A stretch of 35,216 bases of DNA from IMG/VR virus record IMGVR_UViG_3300032245_000193, positions 1 to 35,216 of that record. One strand, given 5' to 3'. This document shows, in pieces, positions 13,400-21,245 of the stretch (position 1 is its first letter; each line of letters begins with the position of its first letter). The DNA comes from a virus. The notes below the pieces were generated by a model. That model saw nothing but the letters and a program-made list of their open reading frames with translations, had not been told where the DNA came from and made no database searches. The position numbers and the translations under genes are program-made.

Positions 13400-15061
13400 A
13401 TGCGATTATTACTAGACATCGAAACCACATTAGATCAGAGTAAGATTTGGTGCGTTGTTACTAAAGATTTAGACACAAACGAGGTACAGATATGGAAAGA
13501 AGCAAAAGGCTTGTCGGAGTACATAAAGGAAGCGAGTTTGATAGTGGCTCACAATGGGATAGCATTCGACTTTCACTTACTCAGAAAGTTATGGAAATGT
13601 CAGATCACATTGAAGAGAGTCGAAGATACATTAGTTCTAAGTCGCTTACTAAACCCAAGTCTGCCCGGCGGTCACGGTCTAGCCAATTTAGGCAAGATGC
13701 TGGGAATCCAGAAAAGTGAGTTTAATGATTTTGATTTACAAACACAATCATTGGATGAGATGATTGAATACTGTAAGCAGGATGTGGAAGTATTGCATAC
13801 TATTTACAATTATTTGAAGTATGAATTAAAGCGTCAGGAATTTTCAACACAATCACAGGAGTTAGAACATGAAATACAAGCAATCATTGCAGGTCAAGAA
13901 CGAAACGGTTTCAAGCTCGATGAACCGTCTGCTATGCGACTATTGGCTGAATTTAAAACTAAGCTGGATGCTATTACAGTTGCGATGCAAAGCATTTTTC
14001 CTGCCAAAGTCACTACTGGACGCACCCACAAAACCAGCGGTAGACCCCTTCCCGACATCGTGGAAGACTTCAATCCCGGAAGTCGCAAGCAAATCGCCGA
14101 GAGGCTCATCGAAAAAGGCTGGAAGCCGAGCAAGTTCACCGAGAAAACAAACGCCCCAATCGTTGACGAAACCACGCTCGAAGGTAGCGACATCCCCGAA
14201 GCGAAAGCCATCGCAGAATACTTAATGCTACAAAAGCGTATCTCTCAGGTGGAAAGCTGGATCGAGGCAGTACAGGCTGATGGTCGTGTGCATGGTCGTG
14301 TTATCAGCAATGGTACAGTTACTGGGAGAATGACGCACATTAAACCGAATATGGCGCAGGTTCCAAACTCTACTGCAATTTATGGACCTGAATGTCGTAA
14401 TCTTTGGACAGTTGAGAAAGGATGTAAGTTAGTCGGTATCGATGCAAGCGGTTTAGAGTTGCGGATGCTGGCGCACTACATGAATGATAATGCGTATACG
14501 AATGAAGTTGTATCCGGCGATATACACACAGCCAATCAAAAAGCGGCAGGGCTTGAAACAAGGAATCAAGCTAAGACTTTTATCTACGCATTCCTCTATG
14601 GCGCAGGAGCTGCCAAGATCGGGACGGTTGTTGGAGGCTCAGCGAAAGAGGGACAAAAGCTCATTACTAATTTTCTACGCAACACGCCGAAACTCGAAAA
14701 ACTCAGAGAAAGAGTGGCTAAAGCGTTTGCTTCGAGGGGAGTCCTACTCGGTCTTGACGGACGTAAGTTACTCGTTCGCTCGGAGCATTCGGCGCTCAAC
14801 ACGCTACTGCAGGGCGCTGGTGCGATAGTAATGAAGAAAGCGTTAATTCTATTGTATAAAGACTTGACAAATCGTAAAATACCATTTAAATTAGTAGCTA
14901 ATGTGCATGATGAATGGCAAATTGAAGTTCCAGCAAATTATGCAGAAGAAGTTGGGAAAGCCGGTACTCAAGCAATTACTGATGCCGGTGTTGAATTTAA
15001 AATGAATTGCCCCTTAGCTGGGGAATATAAGATAGGTGATACATGGAAAGAGACGCACTGA
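13400..15061 (+). CDS. polA: DNA polymerase, family A, T7 type with 3'-5' exonuclease
   Basis: Replicative polymerase of 553 aa (T7 gp5 is 704). The exonuclease domain has LDIET (D6, E8), HNGIAFD (D57) and YCKQD (Y124, D128), all catalytic positions intact. Polymerase motif A is GIDASGLELR (D348, E353), motif B RNQAKTFIYAFLYG (R388, K392, Y396, Y400-G401) and motif C VHDEWQ (H503, D504, E505). Tyr at position 396 corresponds to T7 Tyr526/E. coli Phe762, a residue linked to virulent phages in published surveys. The region between exo and palm (about 150-300) is shorter than in T7. No Shine-Dalgarno is visible before the ATG. Bases about 14000-14230 and 14640-14820 use many C-ending codons unlike the rest. 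Confidence 0.97.
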   Translation: MRLLLDIETTLDQSKIWCVVTKDLDTNEVQIWKEAKGLSEYIKEASLIVAHNGIAFDFHLLRKLWKCQITLKRVEDTLVLSRLLNPSLPGGHGLANLGKMLGIQKSEFNDFDLQTQSLDEMIEYCKQDVEVLHTIYNYLKYELKRQEFSTQSQELEHEIQAIIAGQERNGFKLDEPSAMRLLAEFKTKLDAITVAMQSIFPAKVTTGRTHKTSGRPLPDIVEDFNPGSRKQIAERLIEKGWKPSKFTEKTNAPIVDETTLEGSDIPEAKAIAEYLMLQKRISQVESWIEAVQADGRVHGRVISNGTVTGRMTHIKPNMAQVPNSTAIYGPECRNLWTVEKGCKLVGIDASGLELRMLAHYMNDNAYTNEVVSGDIHTANQKAAGLETRNQAKTFIYAFLYGAGAAKIGTVVGGSAKEGQKLITNFLRNTPKLEKLRERVAKAFASRGVLLGLDGRKLLVRSEHSALNTLLQGAGAIVMKKALILLYKDLTNRKIPFKLVANVHDEWQIEVPANYAEEVGKAGTQAITDAGVEFKMNCPLAGEYKIGDTWKETH

Positions 15062-15243
15062 AAGATAAAGAAGTTGAAGGCGAAATCATCATTACCCTGT
15101 ACGCTGATCGCACCTTTTCTATCGGAACCTCGGTTGATTTGGAAACAACGCTAGACTGCTTGATTGCAGCCGCAGATGGCATTGTCGAAGAAACAATGGA
15201 TGGGATCGATGAAATGAAGTCCTTCTCCGGAAGGCATCACTAA
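15043..15243 (+). CDS. 66-aa acidic hypothetical protein
   Basis: The ATG lies inside the 3' end of polA (19-nt overlap). Short beta strands (EIIITLYADRTFSIG) followed by a helix (LETTLDCLIAAADGIVEETMD), acidic overall. Position between polymerase and SSB suggests a replication-time role, but no family is recognised. Confidence 0.6.
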   Translation: MERDALKDKEVEGEIIITLYADRTFSIGTSVDLETTLDCLIAAADGIVEETMDGIDEMKSFSGRHH

Positions 15244-15280
15244 GCTGTATTTATTAACCGCAGTATAACAAGGAGTTATT

Positions 15281-15697
15281 ATGGCAAATTTAGAAAAGCC
15301 AGTGAAGTTTGAAGCAGAAGTCCAATGGGCTTTCTTTACCAAAAAGAATGAGATGTCAGGTAAGTACCAAGTAGACTTGACGAATCTCAGCGAGAATGCT
15401 GTAAAGGCGTTGACCGATGCTGGTTTAGAGCCACGCAATCGTGAAGACAAGCCTGAGAAAGGTTGGTTTATTACCGCTAAGAGCAACTATGAGATCAAGC
15501 CTGTTGATAAGGCTGGCAACGAGATCACAGATGCTGTCGGTAATGGATCCAAAGCAGTTGCGTTAATTAAGCCGTACGAGTGGAGCTGGAAGAACAAGAA
15601 AGGCGTTTCTCCATCTTTAGTCAAAATCATCATCACCGACTTGCAAGTGTACAATGCTGACCAAGCCGTTGAAGAAGAGGACGACATTCCACTATGA
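15281..15697 (+). CDS. ssb: ssDNA-binding protein, gp2.5-like
   Basis: 138 aa with AAGGAG before the ATG. The body is beta-rich with aromatic/basic strands (VQWAFFTKKNEMSGKYQVDL, GWFITAKSNYEIKP, KPYEWSWKNKKG), typical of an OB fold for ssDNA. The C-terminus EEEDDIPL is a short acidic tail closely resembling the DDIPF tip by which bacterial SSB docks partners, and functionally like the acidic tail of T7 gp2.5. It is placed between polA and the flap exonuclease, and its stop overlaps the next ATG. Expected to coat the displaced strand and recruit polymerase and helicase. Confidence 0.85.
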   Translation: MANLEKPVKFEAEVQWAFFTKKNEMSGKYQVDLTNLSENAVKALTDAGLEPRNREDKPEKGWFITAKSNYEIKPVDKAGNEITDAVGNGSKAVALIKPYEWSWKNKKGVSPSLVKIIITDLQVYNADQAVEEEDDIPL

Positions 15698-16371
15698 AAG
15701 CCTTAGTCGATGCTGATATTCTTGTATACCGATTTGGTTTTGCGTCGGAAGGAGACCCAGCAGAATTTGCGTTAGCTCGTCTATCTGAATTCTTGGACAA
15801 TCTCTACATAGAATTGAACATCGATGAAGTGTGGGGTTATTTAACCGGTGGCGGTAATTTCAGACATGAGATTGCTGTCACTGCGCCCTACAAAGGTAAT
15901 CGTGTTGCAGCGAAGCCGTATCATTTTCAGCTGCTTCGTGAATATATGGAAAGAGCGTGGGGATTTGAAGTAATAGAAGGCATGGAAGCGGATGATGCGA
16001 TTGGTATCGAAGCCTATCGTAACGAACCAGATGAGACACTCATTGTCAGCATTGACAAAGACCTCAACATGATTCGTGGTCATCACTATAACTTTGTGAA
16101 GGAAGAAAGGTATTACGTCACAGAGGAAGAGGCTATCCGTAACTTCTATCTTCAAATCCTTACTGGTGATAAGGTTGACAACATTATTGGACTAGCCGGG
16201 ATTGGTCCGGTGAAGTCCAAGAAGTTGTTAGTAGATTGCAATACTGAATTAGAGATGTACGAAGCTGTATTGAAAGCGTACGATGGCGACGAAGCCAGAG
16301 TGCTTGAAAATGCTCGTTTATTATGGATTCTTAGAGAGGAGAAGCAAGTATGGCATCCGCCAGTAAAATGA
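15694..16371 (+). CDS. 5'-3' exonuclease / flap endonuclease (PIN + H3TH)
   Basis: 225 aa. Acidic metal ligands in family order: LVDADI (D6, D8), GMEADDAIG (E98, D100, D101), SIDKDLN (D121, D123), LTGDKVDNI (D159, D162). The helix-3-turn-helix DNA-binding motif is GLAGIGPVKSKKLL (166-179). Homologous in role to T7 gp6 and the PolI 5' nuclease domain: removes RNA primers and flaps and can degrade host DNA. It is an independent protein because this phage polymerase lacks the 5' nuclease domain. Starts with ATGA coupling to ssb. Confidence 0.93.
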   Translation: MKALVDADILVYRFGFASEGDPAEFALARLSEFLDNLYIELNIDEVWGYLTGGGNFRHEIAVTAPYKGNRVAAKPYHFQLLREYMERAWGFEVIEGMEADDAIGIEAYRNEPDETLIVSIDKDLNMIRGHHYNFVKEERYYVTEEEAIRNFYLQILTGDKVDNIIGLAGIGPVKSKKLLVDCNTELEMYEAVLKAYDGDEARVLENARLLWILREEKQVWHPPVK

Positions 16372-16778
16372 AGTTACAAGATTGTCCGGTGATTAAGATC
16401 ACTTGGATTGATGCTCAAGCCGATGCAGGTTGGGATGAGCCTAAAGTAGATATTGCACAATGCGTTACTGTTGGATTTCTTGTCGGTGAAACTGACGATG
16501 CAATCTGTGTCGCAGGAACTGTATCGGATCACGAATGCAATAATCGTATCAGTATTCCTAAGTCGTGGATATTGACTCAACAGTTAGAGGAAACAAAGAA
16601 TGAAACCGCAGTCAGCAAAAGCAAAGGGAAGAAACCTACAAAAGTGGGTAGTAGCACAGTTGCAAAGAAGGTTCCCGCAACTACGCCAAGGAGACCTCGT
16701 AAGCACATCAATGGGAGCCGGCGGGGAAGATGTCAAGCTAAGTCCAGCGGCAAGAGACGCAATACCGTATCAGTTTGA
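16350..16778 (+). CDS. Hypothetical protein with basic overlapping tail
   Basis: 142 aa from ATG 16350 (AGGAG 8 nt upstream); an alternative ATG at 16368 shows ATGA coupling. Residues 7-85 look like a compact beta domain (VIKITWIDAQADAGWDEP, VTVGFLVGETDDAICVAG, ISIPKSWIL) seen in small phage proteins of unknown function. Beyond 16600 the frame overlaps the nuclease gene for 179 nt and encodes a strikingly basic tail (KSKGKKPTK, TPRRPRKH, GSRRGR, GKRRNTVSV). The tail may be chance or a nucleic-acid-binding extension. Confidence 0.65.
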   Translation: MASASKMKLQDCPVIKITWIDAQADAGWDEPKVDIAQCVTVGFLVGETDDAICVAGTVSDHECNNRISIPKSWILTQQLEETKNETAVSKSKGKKPTKVGSSTVAKKVPATTPRRPRKHINGSRRGRCQAKSSGKRRNTVSV

Positions 16779-16935
16779 ATGTAAAAGCCTTGCTAAAGTA
16801 GCAGTGTATAATTATTATGAACAAGCAAAGACACACGGCAACCATGAACCAGTTGCTGTTGTTAAGCAAAACGGTAAGAAGCCTTTAGTTGTTGTTGATG
16901 CAGAAGTATTCTTTGATTTAATAGCGAGGAAATGA
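16600..16935 (+). CDS. PD-(D/E)XK-type nuclease, probable Holliday junction resolvase
   Basis: 111 aa. Resembles archaeal Hjc-like and phage resolvases: N-terminal KAKGRNLQKWVVAQLQRRFP helix with a conserved Arg-Lys face, GAGGEDVKLSPAARD with the catalytic Asp, FECKS forming the E-x-K pair, and a C-terminal AVVKQNGKKPLVVVDAEVF strand pair. Such enzymes resolve branched replication or recombination intermediates, the role of T7 gp3. RBS GAGGAA lies upstream. Its start is inside the previous ORF in the +1 frame. Confidence 0.8.
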   Translation: MKPQSAKAKGRNLQKWVVAQLQRRFPQLRQGDLVSTSMGAGGEDVKLSPAARDAIPYQFECKSLAKVAVYNYYEQAKTHGNHEPVAVVKQNGKKPLVVVDAEVFFDLIARK

Positions 16936-17114
16936 TGAAATTAGTAGAGATGAAAGAGCGTAAAGACGGAGGCGCTGATCTTCAGATTGATATGTCAGAA
17001 GAAGAGCGTTGCTTTATGATTGAGTTTGGTTTTAATCAGTTGTTGCGTAATACCATTGATAAGTTTGAAGAGCAGTTTAAAACTAAGAAAGGAACTAAAA
17101 ATGCTACACGTTAA
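16932..17114 (+). CDS. 60-aa hypothetical protein
   Basis: GAGGAA upstream; ATGATG start overlapping the nuclease stop, the second ATG at 16935 also possible. DGGADLQIDMSEEERCFMIEFGFNQLLR is a strand followed by a helix found in many small phage proteins of unknown function; the C-terminus is Lys-rich. It overlaps the next gene by 14 nt. Confidence 0.65.
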   Translation: MMKLVEMKERKDGGADLQIDMSEEERCFMIEFGFNQLLRNTIDKFEEQFKTKKGTKNATR

Positions 17115-17391
17115 GATTGAGATTATGGACAATGAGGATTGCATCACCCGTAGTCGTAACTTTGACGAATCTCCTCAGTGGATGGAGATTATGTTGATGT
17201 GTGCGGATGTCATCTCTGCACAATACGGATACAATGTTGTTGATCGTGTGAAGTTCATTGGCGACAATACAACCTTTTATGATCGTGCCGACGAGCATAT
17301 GATTCCTAAAGCAGCTTGGGCGGAGTTCTTAAATCAAGACTTTGTGCAACCTGAGTTTGACTTTAATAAGCAAGATGAGGAATGGTCATGA
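17101..17391 (+). CDS. 96-aa hypothetical protein
   Basis: The frame opens at 17020, but ATG 17101 with AAAGGAA upstream is the likely start. Sequence MLHVKIEIMDNEDC suggests a beta strand start, with a helical middle (WMEIMLMCADVISAQYGY) and acidic C-terminus (PEFDFNKQDEEWS). No domain recognised. Confidence 0.65.
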   Translation: MLHVKIEIMDNEDCITRSRNFDESPQWMEIMLMCADVISAQYGYNVVDRVKFIGDNTTFYDRADEHMIPKAAWAEFLNQDFVQPEFDFNKQDEEWS

Positions 17392-17504
17392 TCCAGATTA
17401 AAGAATGGAAAGTAGTTGGTGATCATACTAACTTTACTGTGCTAGGCATGGATGAACAAGGTTGGATCTATTACTGGAAAGAGACTAAATGGAATCTCCT
17501 ATGA
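17388..17504 (+). CDS. 38-aa Trp-rich hypothetical protein
   Basis: ATGA overlap at both ends. Contains IQIKEWKVVGDHTNF and GWIYYWKETKW, a compact beta pattern with four Trp. Function unknown; kept because of the strict coupling. Confidence 0.55.
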   Translation: MIQIKEWKVVGDHTNFTVLGMDEQGWIYYWKETKWNLL

Positions 17505-18238
17505 AAATCCTATTGCTTGATATTGAGTCTAGTCCTAACACAGCCCATGTTTGGGGTCTGTGGCAGCAAAACGTCAGCATCAATCAATTAATGGAATCTT
17601 CTTATGTCTTATGCTATGCAGCAAAGTGGTTAGGTGATAAAGAAGTTGTATTTGATTCTGTTCATCAATCTAAACCTAAAACAATGTTAAAAGGCATTCA
17701 TGGGCTTCTCAACGACGCAGACGCTGTGGTTCATTACAATGGTACTAAGTTTGACATTCCTACTCTTAACAAGGAATTCTTACTACATAGTTTTAATCCA
17801 CCATCGCCTTATAAACAAATTGACCTATTGCGTGTTGTTCGTAGCAACTTTAGGTTTCCTAGTAACAAGCTGGATTATGTAGCACAGCGACTCAACCTTG
17901 GTAAGAAGCATGAACACGAAGGACACGAACTTTGGGTTAAATGTATGAACGGAGATAAAGATGCTTGGAAGCGGATGGAGCAATATAATATACAAGATGT
18001 CGTTTTACTTGAGTCGTTGTATAACTCTTTGCGTCCTTGGATTCGGAATCACCCTAATCACAATCTCTTTACTGACGATCATGTTTGCCCTAATTGTGCT
18101 TCGACTCGCTTGCAGAAACGAGGCACTGCGATCTCTAGTACCGGAACCTATCAACGCTATCAGTGTTCTTCTTGTGGAACTTGGTCGCAGTCTACAAAAT
18201 CAATCAAATCATCCGTAGAGGTAAAACAATGCAATTAA
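17501..18238 (+). CDS. DnaQ/RNase H-like 3'-5' exonuclease with zinc ribbon
   Basis: 245 aa from ATG 17501, which overlaps the prior stop (ATGA); an upstream ATG 17489 adds four residues. Exonuclease motifs: LLLDIESSP (D7, E9), HYNGTKFDIPTL (D85) and YNIQD (Y162, D166), the DEDDy set of the DnaQ superfamily. A C-terminal zinc ribbon uses C196-x2-C199 and C222-x2-C225. The DNA polymerase already carries a proofreading domain, so this separate nuclease may act in repair, recombination or host DNA degradation; the substrate is unknown. Confidence 0.85.
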   Translation: MKILLLDIESSPNTAHVWGLWQQNVSINQLMESSYVLCYAAKWLGDKEVVFDSVHQSKPKTMLKGIHGLLNDADAVVHYNGTKFDIPTLNKEFLLHSFNPPSPYKQIDLLRVVRSNFRFPSNKLDYVAQRLNLGKKHEHEGHELWVKCMNGDKDAWKRMEQYNIQDVVLLESLYNSLRPWIRNHPNHNLFTDDHVCPNCASTRLQKRGTAISSTGTYQRYQCSSCGTWSQSTKSIKSSVEVKQCN

Positions 18239-18495
18239 AAGACTATATAGACCGCATAAACGAGTCCGTAAGCCCCGATCATAAGCAGGTTGGGGGAGAT
18301 CATTACCAAGTCGCTGCGATCCAGCCTTGGGACATTTTCATGGCTTACAAGCTAGATCCTTGGACAGCTAATGTCATTAAGTACTCACTTCGGTTTCCAT
18401 ATAAGAACGGTGTGCAAGACCTTGAAAAGGCAAAGCATTACATAGAATTTCTTATTGCGAACTACGAAACTATTGACAAAAACTACTATTCGTGA
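18229..18495 (+). CDS. DUF3310 family protein
   Basis: 88 aa from ATG 18229 with AGAGG upstream. Contains the full family signature: VGGDHYQVAAIQPWDIF, then ANVIKYSLRFPYKNG and a DLEKAKHYIEFLI helix. DUF3310 (SaV-like nucleotide-kinase-associated family) is widespread in phages, often near nucleotide metabolism genes, but its activity is not established. Here it lies between a nuclease and the ribonucleotide reductase. Confidence 0.9.
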   Translation: MQLKDYIDRINESVSPDHKQVGGDHYQVAAIQPWDIFMAYKLDPWTANVIKYSLRFPYKNGVQDLEKAKHYIEFLIANYETIDKNYYS

Positions 18496-18513
18496 TACAC
18501 TAAAAGGTTCCAC

Positions 18514-18669
18514 ATGGCATTAACCCTCATAGAAATAAAAGACCGCCTCAAGCAGATCGATGAAGTTGATCTGTTAGAGTTACTTGATATTAGTAGTGAA
18601 GATTTGGTGGAGAGATTCACTGATTTAATTGAAGACAAAGCTGACGAACTGGAGAAAGAAGTAGAATGA
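18514..18669 (+). CDS. 51-aa acidic helical protein
   Basis: AAAGG about 8 nt upstream, stop overlapping the RNR ATG. The sequence (LIEIKDRLKQIDEVDLLELL, DISSEDLVERFTDLI) matches a small acidic helical protein seen repeatedly beside phage RNR and replication genes. No biochemical role known; possibly a regulator or adaptor of its neighbour, by inference from coupling. Confidence 0.7.
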   Translation: MALTLIEIKDRLKQIDEVDLLELLDISSEDLVERFTDLIEDKADELEKEVE

Positions 18670-20570
18670 CATATAACACACCCTTTAGTACTGTAGGATA
18701 CATTACATATAAACGCACATACGCAAGGAGATTAAACGAAGGAGATCCGAAGTCTAAAACAGAAGAATTTACAGATACAGTTGAAAGGGTTATTAAAGCC
18801 TCTAACGATCAGTTAGGCTGTAACTTTGACGCAGATGAGCAAGAGCGTCTACGGAAGTATTTAATGGAATTGAAAGGCACTGTTGCTGGACGATTCTTAT
18901 GGCAAATGGGGACAGAGACAGTTGGTCGTCTAGGATTAGCGAGTCTACAGAACTGTGCATTCACTGTCATCGATCAACCCGTTCGTCCTTTCACATGGGC
19001 GATGGACCTGCTGATGCTTGGCTCAGGTGTTGGCTATAACATTCAGAGGCAACACGTTGATAAACTTCCTCCGGTCAATCCTAACTTTAGCGCTCCTACT
19101 CGTGTTACTACCGCTGATGCTGATTTTATTGTGCCTGACTCCCGTGAAGGCTGGGTCAAACTTCTCGGCAAGACGCTCAAAGCGGCGTTTCTAGCAGACA
19201 CCAATCCTACCTTTACATACAGCACCATTCTAGTGCGTGGTCGTGGTGCGGCGATTAAAGGCTTTGGTGGAACTGCTTCTGGTCCTGAAGACTTATGTGA
19301 TGGTATCGTTAAGATTAGTAACATCCTTGAGAAGCGTAAAGGTAAGAAGTTGCGTCCGATTGACTGTCTTGACATCATGAACATTATTGGTGCTATTGTC
19401 GTAGCTGGCAATGTACGCCGTTCTGCTCAGATTGCCATCGGCGATCCTGACGATGTCGAGTACTTACTTGCCAAGCGTTGGGACATGGGAAATATTCCAT
19501 CATGGAGAGCAATGTCGAATAACAGCGTTGTCTGTAACGACATCAAAGACCTGCATGAGTACTTCTGGGATGGCTATGAGGGCAAAGGAGAGCCTTACGG
19601 ACTTATCAATCTGAAACTCTCTCGTAAGATTGGTCGTTTAGGCGAGACAGATTATCCAGATCCAGATGTCATGGGATACAATCCTTGTGCTGAACAGTCC
19701 TTAGCTGCTTATGAGACTTGCTGCTTAGCAGAAGTATATCTGCCTAACATCGAGAGCAAAGAGCAGTTATTAGATGTTTGCCAATTGCTGTACCGCATCA
19801 ACAAGCATAGCCTTGCACTGCCTTGCCATCTCAAAGAGACAGAAGACATTGTTCACAAGAATATGCGGATGGGTATTGGCGTTACTGGAGTATTGCAAGC
19901 AACTGAAGAGCAGCGTAGTTGGTTAAATGATACTTATCGTCGTCTTCGTGAGTTTGACTTCAAATACAGTCATGAGCATGGCTTCCCTGAGTCTGTCAAG
20001 TTGACAACAGTTAAGCCTAGCGGTACTTTGTCGTTACTTCCGGGAGTTACTTCAGGATGTCATCCAGCATACTCACAATACATGATTCGTCGTATTCGTA
20101 TCGCTGCAGATCATGCGTTGGTGCAAGTATGCCGTGAGCATGGCTATCCAGTAGAATATCAGCGTCACTTCGATGGTTCTGAGGATCACAGCACAATGGT
20201 TGTATCATTCCCATTCTGCTATCCTGAAGGTACTAAGATTGCTGCTGAGATGACCGCTATCGATCAATTGGAAGTAGTGAAGTGGCTACAGGCTAACTGG
20301 TCAGACAATAGCGTATCCTGCACAGTGTACTATCGTAAGGAAGAATTGCCTGAGATTCAGAAGTATTTAGCGAAGAACTACAAGAACAATCACAAGTCCT
20401 TGTCATTCCTGCTACACAATGAACACGGCTTTCACCAAGCGCCTTTGGAGGAGATTACTAAAGAAGCGTATGATGCTTTGGTAGCTTCGACACAACTGAT
20501 TACTCATGTTGATGAAGCGTTGTTTGATGGTGGCGACGAGTGTGCCAGCGGAGCTTGTCCAGTCAAATGA
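18666..20570 (+). CDS. nrdJ: Adenosylcobalamin-dependent (class II) ribonucleotide reductase
   Basis: 634-aa monomeric-type enzyme making deoxyribonucleotides. Active-site residues follow Lactobacillus leichmannii RTPR: LQNCAF (C97), NPCAEQ (C341, E343), second redox partner C352 exactly 11 residues on, and a C-terminal CASGACPVK pair (C626, C631) that re-reduces the site through thioredoxin-like donors. GSGVGYN near 119-125 and RGRGAAIKGFGGT near 191-203 belong to the substrate barrel. It is about 100 aa shorter than the Lactobacillus enzyme. It needs vitamin B12 from the host, and no separate small subunit is present. Last main gene of the rightward operon, starting with ATGA coupling. Confidence 0.95.
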   Translation: MTYNTPFSTVGYITYKRTYARRLNEGDPKSKTEEFTDTVERVIKASNDQLGCNFDADEQERLRKYLMELKGTVAGRFLWQMGTETVGRLGLASLQNCAFTVIDQPVRPFTWAMDLLMLGSGVGYNIQRQHVDKLPPVNPNFSAPTRVTTADADFIVPDSREGWVKLLGKTLKAAFLADTNPTFTYSTILVRGRGAAIKGFGGTASGPEDLCDGIVKISNILEKRKGKKLRPIDCLDIMNIIGAIVVAGNVRRSAQIAIGDPDDVEYLLAKRWDMGNIPSWRAMSNNSVVCNDIKDLHEYFWDGYEGKGEPYGLINLKLSRKIGRLGETDYPDPDVMGYNPCAEQSLAAYETCCLAEVYLPNIESKEQLLDVCQLLYRINKHSLALPCHLKETEDIVHKNMRMGIGVTGVLQATEEQRSWLNDTYRRLREFDFKYSHEHGFPESVKLTTVKPSGTLSLLPGVTSGCHPAYSQYMIRRIRIAADHALVQVCREHGYPVEYQRHFDGSEDHSTMVVSFPFCYPEGTKIAAEMTAIDQLEVVKWLQANWSDNSVSCTVYYRKEELPEIQKYLAKNYKNNHKSLSFLLHNEHGFHQAPLEEITKEAYDALVASTQLITHVDEALFDGGDECASGACPVK

Positions 20571-20701
20571 TGATAAACTTATACTTCATTACTGGGTTCA
20601 GCGTAGGATTTGAGTATGTTCCTGACTTTGATGAAGAATCCCATCTCGCTATCGATTTGGGAATCATCAGAATCATGTTCAGTAGACCTCACGACGACTG
20701 A
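20567..20701 (+). CDS. 44-aa hypothetical protein after RNR
   Basis: ATGA coupling to nrdJ. Reads INLYFITGFSVGFEYVPDF then an acidic and Ile-rich region ending in SRPHDD: a short beta-rich protein similar in pattern to small phage proteins (GFxxGxEY) of unknown function. The terminator follows 45 nt later, supporting it as the end of the operon. Confidence 0.6.
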   Translation: MMINLYFITGFSVGFEYVPDFDEESHLAIDLGIIRIMFSRPHDD

Positions 20702-20745
20702 GGCGGCAGGTTCACCTAATACCCAATGCATTTGCGCTCCTTTAG

Positions 20746-20769
20746 CCCCGCTTCGGCGGGGTTCTTTTT
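20746..20769 (+). terminator. Intrinsic terminator of the rightward operon
   Basis: A perfect 6-bp stem CCCCGC/GCGGGG closes a TTCG tetraloop and is followed by TTCTTTTT. It stops rightward transcription 40 bp before the convergent lysis operon ends. In the leftward sense no T-run follows, so it is one-directional. Confidence 0.95.
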
Positions 20770-20810
20770 GTTACAAAGTATCAATAAATACCGACAAAAT
20801 GTAGCATATA

Positions 20811-21245
20811 CTACACAAAATTCCTAGTACCGTTCTTATCGATAATTAGGGCTTGTCTACGAGGCTTGTCAGAAGTAGCGTTAGGAACGCTTATATGCGT
20901 CCAAGAGCCGAATTCTTCGATGATTTGGTCAAAGGATATATCCGAAGCCAAACACGCCTCTACGACCTGTTTAGGGGTCATTCCGGGGACTCTGATATCA
21001 GCAGCACAACCTATCCTATGTTGGCTAGTGTCCTTGCTACCGACAGAGTCATTGACTGGTTTAGACCTAAAGCCAGAATTAATCATTATTGGCTTGTTTA
21101 GGAGGGTTCTAACTTGCTCAAGCAAGGCTGCCAATCGAGTTAGATTAGCAACCTCTGTAGCGTTAGGGGTATTATCTAGGTTCTTACGCTCTGCTACTTC
21201 AGAGTGGGTTAGTTCTTCTAGTGTAAAGTTAGGGCTTAGGTTCAT
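20811..21245 (-). CDS. Endolysin, M15 (D-Ala-D-Ala) peptidase type
   Basis: 144 aa peptidoglycan peptidase of the Peptidase_M15_3 type. Features: N-terminal FTLEELTHSEVAE, GFRSKPVN near 58-65, zinc motif SQHRIGCAADIRV with H76 and D83, and WTHISV with the third ligand H117. No signal peptide, so it needs the adjacent holin for release. It starts inside the holin gene (17-nt overlap) and is the last gene of the leftward late operon. Confidence 0.92.
   Translation of the reverse strand: MNLSPNFTLEELTHSEVAERKNLDNTPNATEVANLTRLAALLEQVRTLLNKPIMINSGFRSKPVNDSVGSKDTSQHRIGCAADIRVPGMTPKQVVEACLASDISFDQIIEEFGSWTHISVPNATSDKPRRQALIIDKNGTRNFV

Noticed and set aside
13869-14225. 118-codon ORF inside polA in another frame
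   Set aside because: Open because of the local codon-usage patch; polA motifs run straight through on the other frame.
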